32,498 nucleotides of DNA from SZUA-448 sp045627185 (GTDB lineage: Bacteria; Bacillota; Clostridia; Lachnospirales; Lachnospiraceae). The notes beneath the pieces were generated by a model. The model was not told the origin of the DNA. It ran no database searches and saw only the letters and a program-made list of their open reading frames with translations. Positions within the stretch are counted from its first letter, which is position 1; each line of letters opens with the position of its first letter. The stretch lies in contig JAZQNE010000148.1 in NCBI GenBank assembly GCA_045627185.1, positions 1 to 32,498 of the forward strand, given 5' to 3'. This document shows positions 1 through 6,653 of the stretch, piece after piece. The translations under genes were made by a program, and so were the position numbers.

Positions 1-102
1 TGTGTTTTTTGCTGACGTTGTCAGTCAAAAAATACATTATGACGCGAAACAAATAGTGCCTTCTTTAAGTTATTTTACAGCATCATTAGGGTAGGTGTCA
101 GT

Positions 103-417
103 TTAAGCTTCTTTGTTAGCTTTTTCAACTTCAACAACTGCTGATTTCTTCATAGGGATACGGCAGTTCTTGTTGTTACCGAATTCAACGATGATGATGT
201 CTTCCATAACATCAATAATAACGCCGTAGAAACCGCTTGTTGTAAGAACGGAATCGCCAACCTCAAGGGAAGCTACAAGAGCATCAAGCTGCTTCTGCTG
301 CTTTCTCTGGGGACGGATAATGAAGAAGTAGAAAACTCCTAAAATTACTACAAGCCAGATAATGGTGAACCAGAGTCCGCCTGTAGTTCCTGCTGTTCCG
401 GTTAATAATGTGCGCAT
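103..417 (-). CDS. yajC: Preprotein translocase accessory subunit YajC
   Basis: A 104-residue single-pass membrane protein of the size usual for YajC, which associates with SecDF at the Sec translocon. A hydrophobic helix (about residues 15-35, LWFTIIWLVVILGVFYFFI) is followed by the family hallmark IRPQRKQQKQ and a small cytoplasmic beta domain containing VGDSVLTTSGFYGVI. The start is fixed by AGGAGG six bases upstream of the ATG at 417. It lies 133 bases downstream of tgt on the same strand, and the tgt-yajC pairing is common in bacteria. No secD or secF is seen before the window ends at base 1. The identity is secure from the motif and the neighbour. Confidence 0.95.
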   Translation of the reverse strand: MRTLLTGTAGTTGGLWFTIIWLVVILGVFYFFIIRPQRKQQKQLDALVASLEVGDSVLTTSGFYGVIIDVMEDIIIVEFGNNKNCRIPMKKSAVVEVEKANKEA

Positions 418-465
418 AATTCTCCTCCTATTTTAACCCAATAGGTTAATCTTATTTTTATTTTT

Positions 466-530
466 TGAGCTCTTTAGCTCATTAGGTTCTTTTTGATTTT
501 CTGAGTTCTTTAGCTCATTGGTTCTTTTTT
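466..530 (-). repeat. Two direct repeats, each with a small hairpin, between tgt and yajC
   Basis: Two near-identical 28-base units begin at 467 and 503 (36-base period). The core GAG(C/T)TCTTTAGCTCATT is followed by GGTTCTTTTT. The first unit contains a perfect 6-bp inverted repeat (TGAGCT / AGCTCA around CTTT, 466-481). The second has one substitution that leaves a mismatch on the transcribed strand. A third hairpin (TTAACC / GGTTAA, about 434-449) sits just before the yajC ribosome site. No T-run follows in the transcript, so these are not intrinsic terminators. They may be RNA-processing or stability elements, or a recent local duplication. Confidence 0.55.
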
Positions 531-550
531 GCAAATACCGACAAAAATCG

Positions 551-1690
551 TTATTCTTCTCCCGCTGCCATGCCGTCAAGCTTTTTCTTCTTGTAAGCGG
601 CAAACTCACCGTGGTCGAGAGCATCGCGGATTTCAGTCATCATGGTGTTATAGAAATAAAGGTTATGAAGCACCATAAGCCTCATGCCCAGCATTTCACC
701 GGCCTTCAGCAGATGCCTGATGTAAGCTCTTGAATAATTCCTGCATGCGGGACAGTTGCAGCCTTCCTCAATGGGGCGGTCATCCGTCTCATATTTCGCA
801 TTCAACAGATTAATCTTGCCGTGATTGGTGTATGCGTGGCCGTGGCGCCCGTTTCTGGTGGGATAGACGCAATCGAAGAAGTCAACACCGCGCTCGACAC
901 CTTCAAGGATGTTCGCCGGCGTTCCGACGCCCATAAGATACGTGGGTTTGTTGTCCGGAAGATACGGTACAACATCTTCAAGCACACGATACATCTCCTC
1001 ATGTGACTCGCCAACGGCAAGGCCGCCGACTGCATATCCGTCAAGGTTCATATCGCTGATACGCTTTGCATGCTCAATTCGGATATCACTCAGAGTACCG
1101 CCCTGATTAATTCCGAAAAGAAGCTGGTTTTTGTTGATGGTGTCGGGCAGGGAATTCAGCCTGTCCATTTCCCTCTTGCAGCGCTCCAGCCAGCGTGTTG
1201 TGCGAGCTACCGAGTTTTCGATGTACTTGCGCTCAGCAAGGCTTGGCGGGCATTCATCGAATGCCATTGCAATTGTAGATGCAAGATTTGACTGAATCTG
1301 CATGCTTTCTTCAGGACCCATAAAAATAATGCGGCCATCAACATGTGAATGGAAGGTCACGCCTTCCTCTTTAATTTTTCGAAGACCCGCAAGCGAGAAC
1401 ACCTGGAATCCACCCGAATCAGTAAGAATAGGCTTGTCCCAGTTCATGAACTTATGAAGTCCGCCCATCTTCTTGACAATGCCGTCACCCGGACGTACAT
1501 GAAGATGATAGGTATTCGAAAGCTCAACCTGTGTACCTATTCCGCGAAGATCCTCCGTGGAAACCGCGCCCTTAATTGCCGCTGCCGTTCCGACATTCAT
1601 GAAAACAGGCGTCTGCACCGTTCCGTGAACCGTTGTGAATTCGGCACGCTTCGCGCGTCCTTCTTTACATAAAATCTTATATTCTGCCAT
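551..1690 (-). CDS. tgt: Queuine tRNA-ribosyltransferase (TGT)
   Basis: TGT exchanges the guanine at the wobble position of GUN-anticodon tRNAs for the queuosine precursor preQ1. From the ATG at 1690 the protein is 379 residues, the family's normal length, beginning MAEYKILCKEGRAKRAEF. Visible motifs are DSGGFQVFSL (catalytic aspartate, about residue 91), FGINQGG, the FDCVYPTRNGRHG segment with the nucleophilic aspartate (about 270), and the zinc site C-x-C-x2-C...H (about 305-335). The open frame continues 51 codons upstream, but that extension is low-complexity. AAGGA lies in front of the 1690 ATG and a promoter lies just beyond. It is probably cotranscribed with yajC. Confidence 0.97.
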   Translation of the reverse strand: MAEYKILCKEGRAKRAEFTTVHGTVQTPVFMNVGTAAAIKGAVSTEDLRGIGTQVELSNTYHLHVRPGDGIVKKMGGLHKFMNWDKPILTDSGGFQVFSLAGLRKIKEEGVTFHSHVDGRIIFMGPEESMQIQSNLASTIAMAFDECPPSLAERKYIENSVARTTRWLERCKREMDRLNSLPDTINKNQLLFGINQGGTLSDIRIEHAKRISDMNLDGYAVGGLAVGESHEEMYRVLEDVVPYLPDNKPTYLMGVGTPANILEGVERGVDFFDCVYPTRNGRHGHAYTNHGKINLLNAKYETDDRPIEEGCNCPACRNYSRAYIRHLLKAGEMLGMRLMVLHNLYFYNTMMTEIRDALDHGEFAAYKKKKLDGMAAGEE

Positions 1691-1716
1691 AATATCATCC
1701 TTTGCACAGTAGTAAC

Positions 1717-1745
1717 AGTATAACCGCTGAAATAAATTATTGCAA
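1717..1745 (-). promoter_or_regulatory. Sigma-A-type promoter for tgt-yajC
   Basis: On the minus strand TTGCAA (1740-1745) and TATACT (1717-1722) are separated by exactly 17 bases. The predicted start of transcription lies about 20 bases before the tgt ATG at 1690. This also argues against the longer upstream reading of tgt, because the promoter would fall inside it. Confidence 0.75.
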
Positions 1746-1914
1746 CAGGAAATATTTAAGCTATAATAATAATAATGTCTGTTTATTCCTGCGGAAGTGG
1801 CAAAAACCGCGTTGTACAGGCATTTTACTACATTTCTGAACATCCGCGTTTTGCAAATATCGATTTTTTATGCAGAACGGTTTCGTTATTTTTTTAATAT
1901 GGCAGGTAAAACAA

Positions 1915-3090
1915 ATGATAGCATTACTTTCTCATTTTTTTGTAAAAAACAGAACCGATTATAAGAATGAAAAAGTCAGAACAGCCTACGGCACACTCTG
2001 TGGCGGGCTGGGGATTGTTCTGAACATCATTCTTTTCGCCATAAAGCTCATTGCAGGAACTGTTTCGGGCGCCATTGCCGTTACCGCAGACGCTTTCAAC
2101 AACCTCTCCGATGCCGGCTCAAGCCTCATATCCCTTGTGGGCATCCGCCTTGCAGGGAAAAAGCCTGACCCTGAGCATCCTTTCGGACATGGGCGTTTCG
2201 AATATATAACCGGCTTGATTGTATCGATTGCAATTCTGCTCATGGGCTTCGAGCTTGGCAAAAGCTCATTCCAGAAGATTCTTCATCCGGAGGAAGTCCA
2301 GTTTTCAACGCTCACGGCAATTATGCTGATTATAGCTATTCTTGTGAAATTCTACATGATGATTTACAACTCGATTTACTCCAAAAAAATCGATTCGGTT
2401 GTTTTGAAAGCAACAGCCAAGGACAGCATGAGCGATATGATTTCCACCACAGCTGTTCTTATTGCAACCTTCATCGGAGCCCATTTTCACTTTGCAATTG
2501 ACGGCTACTGCGGTATTATTGTGGCCGGACTCATTCTGTTCACCGGTTTTTCCGCTCTTAAGGAAACCGTAGCTCCCCTGCTTGGTGAGCCGCCGGCTCC
2601 GGAGTTCATCAAAGAAATTGAAGAAATCGTTCTTTCTCACAACCAGATTGCAGGCATGCATGACCTCATCGTTCACAACTACGGACCCGGTCGAAGCATT
2701 ATTTCACTGCACGCAGAGGTTCCCGCAGATTGCAACATTGTTGAAATGCATGACCTTATTGACCACGTTGAGCAGGAACTTGTGATGAAAACAGGCGCTG
2801 CAGCAACTATCCACATGGACCCGATTGTTATCAACGATGAGCGCATAAATACCGTCAAAGCTCAGGTTGCTTCCATAATTGCCGAACTTGAAGGCAAAGT
2901 TTCTTTCCACGATTTTCGCATGGTTGACGGCCCTACGCACACAAACATCATCTTTGATGTTGTTGTTCCTTACAAATATCCGTTGAACGATGAAGACCTG
3001 AATGACCTTCTCTGCCAGAAAATTTACACCCTGAATCCCACCTATAATGCTGTAATTCAGATTGACAAAGATTACAACCACCTGCTTTGA
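1915..3090 (+). CDS. Cation diffusion facilitator (CDF) family metal exporter
   Basis: A 391-residue CDF transporter that exports divalent metal by proton antiport. An N-terminal membrane domain with about six helices (residues 30-215) is followed by a cytoplasmic ferredoxin-like dimerisation domain with two repeats (220-391). Helix 2 carries NNLSD (about 61-65) and helix 5 carries DSMSD (about 170-174), giving an N-x3-D / D-x3-D primary site. HPFGHGR (about 87) is the usual loop motif. Zinc-type members usually have H-x3-D, whereas the NDDD set is associated with manganese exporters such as MntE, so manganese is the best guess. ATG 1915 has AGG upstream; an ATG at 1870 lacks a ribosome site. 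It is divergent from tgt. Confidence 0.92.
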   Translation: MIALLSHFFVKNRTDYKNEKVRTAYGTLCGGLGIVLNIILFAIKLIAGTVSGAIAVTADAFNNLSDAGSSLISLVGIRLAGKKPDPEHPFGHGRFEYITGLIVSIAILLMGFELGKSSFQKILHPEEVQFSTLTAIMLIIAILVKFYMMIYNSIYSKKIDSVVLKATAKDSMSDMISTTAVLIATFIGAHFHFAIDGYCGIIVAGLILFTGFSALKETVAPLLGEPPAPEFIKEIEEIVLSHNQIAGMHDLIVHNYGPGRSIISLHAEVPADCNIVEMHDLIDHVEQELVMKTGAAATIHMDPIVINDERINTVKAQVASIIAELEGKVSFHDFRMVDGPTHTNIIFDVVVPYKYPLNDEDLNDLLCQKIYTLNPTYNAVIQIDKDYNHLL

Positions 3091-3170
3091 TTCGTTTTTT
3101 ACGCGAAAGCTGATGGTTCAGGTTTGGCTCTGATTTTCAATTTATCCTTAAAACTTTTTTCAGATTTGGG

Positions 3171-3197
3171 TTGACAATTGAAACAATTTATTATAAT
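3171..3197 (+). promoter_or_regulatory. Promoter of tRNA-Trp
   Basis: A consensus TTGACA at 3171-3176 is followed by TATAAT at 3192-3197 (15-base spacer). An overlapping TATAAT at 3197-3202 gives a 20-base spacer. The tRNA starts 16-20 bases downstream. Nothing else lies between the CDF gene (ends 3090) and this promoter that I can support. Confidence 0.75.
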
Positions 3198-3217
3198 ATA
3201 ATCAAGCGCACTTGATT

Positions 3218-3288
3218 AGGGGATTGGTCAAATGGCATGACAGGAGTCTCCAAAACTCTTAGCGGGAGTTCGATTCTCTCATCCCCTG
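3218..3288 (+). tRNA. tRNA-Trp, anticodon CCA
   Basis: A full cloverleaf can be folded by eye. The acceptor is AGGGGAT / ATCCCCT (7 bp) with discriminator G. The D stem is GTCA / TGAC with GG in the loop. The anticodon stem is GGAGT / ACTCT around CTCCAAA, with the CCA anticodon at 3250-3252. The T stem is GGGAG / CTCTC around TTCGATT. U8, A14 and A21 are in place. The 3' CCA is not encoded (the genome reads CGA after the discriminator). Its own promoter and terminator make it a single-gene unit. Confidence 0.95.
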
Positions 3289-3295
3289 CGAATAT

Positions 3296-3329
3296 AAAAG
3301 CTGAAAGCCTTGTGGTTTTCAGCTTTTTT
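3296..3329 (+). terminator. Intrinsic terminator of tRNA-Trp
   Basis: The inverted repeat AAAAGCTGAAA / TTTCAGCTTTT surrounds a short loop and is followed by a T-run on the plus strand. It begins eight bases after the tRNA. Bases 3330-3458 after it hold no gene that I can support. Confidence 0.85.
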
Positions 3330-3458
3330 GCATTTTGTGCCAAAAGCGGGCGAGGCATTTGGTCAGCCTTATGTCAACCATATTTCTTGAATAAAAAAGT
3401 ACTTGTTTTCGCATTTTGTGAATTATCGTTTATTTCTTCACTTTTTTCAAATATTTGT

Positions 3459-3487
3459 TTGACTGCAATATGTCATTATGCTATACT
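3459..3487 (+). promoter_or_regulatory. Strong extended -10 promoter for the 3561 gene
   Basis: TTGACT (3459-3464), a 17-base spacer and TATACT (3482-3487) preceded by TGC (extended -10). Transcription should begin near 3494, giving a leader of about 66 bases. The leader contains one 6-bp hairpin (GGCTTT / AAAGCC, 3517-3534) upstream of AGGAGG. I do not recognise a known riboswitch in so short a leader. Confidence 0.8.
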
Positions 3488-3560
3488 GAAATGCAAGAAA
3501 AGTATAGGGTTCTGTCGGCTTTAGGAATAAAGCCCAAGACAAAATCAGGAGGTTTTGAGT

Positions 3561-4130
3561 ATGGAAAAAAGTAAAGTTCTTCTTTCACAGGCTGAAATAG
3601 ACACTTTGCTGGAGTTCTTAAATGAGAAAAAAGTCAGCAGTGCCATTATGGATCAGGAAAGCATTGATAAACTGATTACATTCCTTAAATCAGATGACGG
3701 TGCTGATTTCCATATGGAAGATGTTGATTTTTCAGATGAATCCACTTTTGATTCCAAGTTTTTTGCTCTTCCCGGCAATGAAAATCTTGACCATCCGGAT
3801 GATCTTCGTCTGGAAACAGTTCAGCAGGCAAACGGAATTATCGATGTTGTCTGTGTCAACATTACAAACGGCAATAAATATGTTATATCGCCTGCATGTC
3901 TTGAAAAGCTCCGTTTCACGGAGGACTCATCTTCTGTCTGGGGACTGTGCATTCCTCCGGCTGTGTTCGACACCGTAGCACGTGTTATAGGCGTTAAATA
4001 TACAAAGAAAACTTATGTTGATGTATGTTCACGCTTTGCTGAAATCGTATTCGGCATCAAGGGCTTCGCAATCGCAAATCTCTATCTTCCGTCCGAATCA
4101 GCACTTCTTGAACGCATGATAAATGAATAA
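3561..4130 (+). CDS. Unknown protein with FliM/FliN-like EIDxLL motifs
   Basis: A 189-residue soluble, acidic protein whose family I do not recognise. Residues 7-15 read LSQAEIDTLL, matching the N-terminal LSQ-EIDALL segment of flagellar switch proteins FliM and FliY, which in FliM binds CheY-phosphate. A weaker second copy, MDQESIDKLITFL, follows at about residues 33-45. After an acidic linker (about 48-85) there is a C-terminal domain of about 100 residues rich in beta strands (VVCVNITNGNKYVISP...). No flagellar or chemotaxis genes are visible nearby. The start is ATG 3561 with AGGAGG eight bases upstream; a TTG two codons earlier is inferior. It is a monocistronic unit with its own promoter and terminator. 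Confidence 0.8.
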   Translation: MEKSKVLLSQAEIDTLLEFLNEKKVSSAIMDQESIDKLITFLKSDDGADFHMEDVDFSDESTFDSKFFALPGNENLDHPDDLRLETVQQANGIIDVVCVNITNGNKYVISPACLEKLRFTEDSSSVWGLCIPPAVFDTVARVIGVKYTKKTYVDVCSRFAEIVFGIKGFAIANLYLPSESALLERMINE

Positions 4131-4141
4131 CCAGTAAAATC

Positions 4142-4176
4142 AAAGGACTTCAGCCAGCAACGGTTGAAGTCCTTTT
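4142..4176 (+). terminator. Intrinsic terminator between convergent genes
   Basis: The perfect 11-bp stem AAAGGACTTCA / TGAAGTCCTTT is followed by a T-run on the plus strand. It ends the 3561 gene, and its A-rich 5' side could also serve the minus-strand operon that ends at 4202. Confidence 0.88.
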
Positions 4177-4201
4177 TTATTATCGTCACCGGGGCAGCAA
4201 C

Positions 4202-4951
4202 TTACAGAACCTTTGATAAGAAGTCCTGCAGGCGCTTGTTCTGCGGATGATTAAAGAATTCTGCGGGGGTGTTCTGTTCGCGGATTTCACCTTCATCGAA
4301 GAAAAGAACACGGTCCGCAACTTCACGGGCAAACCCCATTTCATGGGTTACAACAACCATGGTCATGCCGGAGCGGCCAAGCTCTTTCATGATGTCCAGA
4401 ACCTCACCTACCATTTCGGGGTCAAGAGCTGATGTGGGTTCATCAAAAAGCATAACATCAGGCTCCATGGCAAGTGCACGGACAATAGCGATACGCTGCT
4501 TCTGTCCGCCTGACAGCTGTGAAGGATAAGCATTTGCACGGTCTTCAAGGCCAACACGCTTTAAGAGCTGCAAAGCTTTTGTTTCTGCCTCTTCCTTCGA
4601 TTTTCCCTGAAGCTTCATGGGCCCGATGGTCATATTCTTCAGGATTGTCATATGCGGAAACAGGTTGAAATGCTGGAAAACCATGCCCATCTTCTGGCGA
4701 TGAAGGTTGATGTCGGTATCCTTGGAGGTGATATCAACATCCTCAAAATAAATGTGGCCGGAGGTGGGCACTTCAAGCAGGTTAAGGGAGCGCAGGAAGG
4801 TTGATTTTCCGGAACCGGAAGGCCCTACAATTACAACAACCTCACCCTCATGAATAACCTCGCTTACATTGTTGATAGCTGTGATTTTATCATATTTTTT
4901 TACAAGATTTTCAACTCTTATGAGTACTTTGCCGTCTGATTTAGTGGTCAC
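4202..4951 (-). CDS. Polar amino-acid type ABC transporter, ATP-binding subunit
   Basis: A GlnQ/HisP-family ATPase of 249 residues that energises import by the adjacent permease. It has Walker A GPSGSGKST (43-51), a Q-loop in MGMVFQHFNLFPHMT, the signature LSGGQKQR (about 145), Walker B VMLFDEPTSALD and the switch histidine in VVVTHEMGFA. The start is taken as GTG 4951, with AGGAGG ten bases upstream. A longer TTG start at 4972 would place that AGGAGG inside the reading frame. It overlaps the permease stop by 11 bases, so translation is coupled. The motifs are intact. The substrate is not readable from the ATPase. It is the only ATPase in the region and could also serve the permease at 7471. 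Confidence 0.94.
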   Translation of the reverse strand: MTTKSDGKVLIRVENLVKKYDKITAINNVSEVIHEGEVVVIVGPSGSGKSTFLRSLNLLEVPTSGHIYFEDVDITSKDTDINLHRQKMGMVFQHFNLFPHMTILKNMTIGPMKLQGKSKEEAETKALQLLKRVGLEDRANAYPSQLSGGQKQRIAIVRALAMEPDVMLFDEPTSALDPEMVGEVLDIMKELGRSGMTMVVVTHEMGFAREVADRVLFFDEGEIREQNTPAEFFNHPQNKRLQDFLSKVL

Positions 4952-5672
4952 TGTTTCGCAGCCTCCTTTCAAGAAGGTCTACACCCTTTTGGAAGATGAC
5001 GACCATTAAAAGATAAATCAATGCAACTGCAATAAGCGGCATAAACGGTGAATATGTACGGCTTCTGATGATATCTCCGCCCTTTGTAAGGTCCTCAATT
5101 GCAATGTAACCCGAAACCGAAGTTTCCTTAATCAGAACGATGAACTCATTTCCAAGTGCCGGAAGTATATTTTTAAGTGCCTGAGGAAGAATGATATAAC
5201 GCATGGTTTTTGCATAATTAAAGCCAAGGCTGCGGCCGGCTTCAAACTGACCTTCGTCAACAGCCATAATTCCGGAACGGACAATCTCAGCAACGTATGC
5301 GGCTGAGTTCAGACCAAAGGCCATAATGGCAACAATGATTTTCTGTATATTCACAGATGCAAAAATAACAAAATATGCAATCAAAAGCTGCAGAACAACA
5401 GGCGTTCCGCGGATTACCGTTATGTAAATGACCGATATTCTGTTCAGAAACTTAAGTTTTCCGGTACGTTCATGTGTTGAACGAATAATTGCCAGAAGGA
5501 ATCCGAGTACAATACCGATCAGCAATGCAAAAAACGTAATTTTGAGCGTAACACCAAGACCATCGGTCAGAAAGTGCCAGCGGTTATCCTTGATAAAGTT
5601 CAGATAAAAGCTGTCTCCGATGGCTTTACCTTTTGTAACAAAAAAATTGCCGATTTTCTCAAAAAAAGTCAT
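4941..5672 (-). CDS. Polar amino-acid type ABC transporter, permease subunit
   Basis: A 243-residue HisM/GlnP-type integral membrane protein with about five helices. The coupling (EAA) loop is canonical: EAGRSLGFNYAKTMRYIILPQA at about residues 144-165 keeps the E-A-x3-L-G core that docks on the ATPase. RGTPVVLQLL and ETSVSGYIAIEDL are also typical of the family. The ATG at 5672 is preceded by GGGAG. It lies downstream of the binding protein with a terminator hairpin between them, and is coupled to the ATPase by overlap. Confidence 0.94.
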   Translation of the reverse strand: MTFFEKIGNFFVTKGKAIGDSFYLNFIKDNRWHFLTDGLGVTLKITFFALLIGIVLGFLLAIIRSTHERTGKLKFLNRISVIYITVIRGTPVVLQLLIAYFVIFASVNIQKIIVAIMAFGLNSAAYVAEIVRSGIMAVDEGQFEAGRSLGFNYAKTMRYIILPQALKNILPALGNEFIVLIKETSVSGYIAIEDLTKGGDIIRSRTYSPFMPLIAVALIYLLMVVIFQKGVDLLERRLRNSDH

Positions 5673-5684
5673 GCGTTTCTCCCT

Positions 5685-5718
5685 AAAAAAAACGCCCTGC
5701 CCAAAAAGGACAGGGCGT
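5685..5718 (-). terminator. Intercistronic terminator/attenuator after the binding-protein gene
   Basis: On the minus strand ACGCCCTG and CAGGGCGT form an 8-bp GC-rich stem around an 11-base loop, followed by seven or more Ts. It sits between the binding-protein stop (5731) and the permease start (5672). Such partial terminators normally let the binding protein be made in excess over the membrane components. Confidence 0.85.
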
Positions 5719-5730
5719 AAACTGACGTAG

Positions 5731-6531
5731 TTATTCGTTAACGATAATTACCTGACGTCCGGTGTAATAGCTGTCTGTGAAGTCAATTGATTTAAGTCTG
5801 TCTTCAGTTACAGTCATGCCTGCAACACCAACATCTGCCTGGCCGCTTACAACAGCAGCAATGATAGAATCAAATTCCATATCCTCAACGGAAAGTGAAT
5901 ATCCAAGGATATCACATACTGCCTGCATCATATCAACATCAAGACCAATGATGTTACCTGCTGCATCACGGTATTCATAAGGCTCAAATGCTGCATTTGT
6001 AGCCATTACAAGTTTACCCTTTGAACGGTCAACATCTTTTTTCTCATAAGGCTTTGCACCGTCTTCATGACCGATATAGTAATCAACAATCTTCTGGAAG
6101 GTTCCGTCAGCCTTGATTGTCTTAAGAGCATCATTAATGGCAGCTGTAAGTGCTGTGTTATTTTTATTAACTGCAATTGCATAATCTTCCTGAATATATT
6201 CAGTATCAAGAATCTTCAGACCTTTGTTCTGCTTTACGAATGCCTGAGCAGGCTGGTCATCAATAACAACTGCATCAATCTTGCCCTGAAGAAGAGCCTG
6301 AACTGCTTCATAACCCTTTGAGAAACGTTCAACGTGCTTGTCACCGAAATCATCTGAGCAATAGATATCACCGGTTGTACCAAGCTGAACACCTACAAGA
6401 AGAACGTCGCCCTTTGCTGCCTCTGACAAATCCGAAGCAGATGTGATTTTTACGCCTTCGCGCTTTTTGCCGCATGCTGTAAGACTAAGAATCATAACAG
6501 CTGCAAGTAATACAGAAATAACCTTTTTCAT
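5731..6531 (-). CDS. Circularly permuted SBP_bac_3-type solute-binding lipoprotein
   Basis: A 266-residue lipoprotein (signal peptide ending LTAC, Cys20). Its two half-domains are in the reverse of the usual order. Residues about 27-160 (SASDL...VGVQLGTTGD...YEAVQALLQGKIDAVVID...FQKIVDYYIG) match the C-terminal half of GlnH/HisJ-type proteins. Residues 172-266 (GKLVMATNAAFEPYEY...GLDVDMMQAV...VTEDRLKSIDFTDSYY) match the N-terminal half. The chain starts and ends at the hinge. The ligand residues typical of alpha-amino-acid binders, including the Arg in TEDR, are present. AAAGGAAAG precedes the ATG. First gene of an operon with permease and ATPase; ligand unknown but amino-acid-like. Confidence 0.93.
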   Translation of the reverse strand: MKKVISVLLAAVMILSLTACGKKREGVKITSASDLSEAAKGDVLLVGVQLGTTGDIYCSDDFGDKHVERFSKGYEAVQALLQGKIDAVVIDDQPAQAFVKQNKGLKILDTEYIQEDYAIAVNKNNTALTAAINDALKTIKADGTFQKIVDYYIGHEDGAKPYEKKDVDRSKGKLVMATNAAFEPYEYRDAAGNIIGLDVDMMQAVCDILGYSLSVEDMEFDSIIAAVVSGQADVGVAGMTVTEDRLKSIDFTDSYYTGRQVIIVNE

Positions 6532-6589
6532 AGTAATTCTTTCCTTTCAAACCATCATAAAATAAGAAAAACTTTTATTTTCTGTACGC

Positions 6590-6617
6590 ATTATAGCACG
6601 AATTTATAAAAATACAA
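6590..6617 (-). promoter_or_regulatory. Promoter of the first ABC importer operon
   Basis: On the minus strand TTGTAT (6612-6617) and TATAAT (6590-6595) are separated by 16 bases, with TGC before the -10 box. The leader to the ATG at 6531 is about 50 bases and A/T-rich. The promoter lies between udp (stop 6654) and the binding protein, so this operon can be expressed independently of udp. Confidence 0.75.
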
Positions 6618-6653
6618 GAATTATTTAATAAAAATACATAAATGTTATAAATA

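Noticed and set aside
5..32. Inverted repeat downstream of yajC, possible terminator
   Set aside because: The T-run precedes and the A-run follows the stem on both strands, the reverse of an intrinsic terminator. It is a palindrome only.
1691..1843. 51-codon N-terminal extension of tgt
   Set aside because: Tyr/Asn-rich and unlike TGT. The good promoter and ribosome site lie downstream of or inside it, and the 1690 start gives the family length.
4952..4972. TTG start at 4972 for the ABC ATPase
   Set aside because: It would place the AGGAGG ribosome site inside codons 2-4. GTG 4951, ten bases after that site, is the better start.
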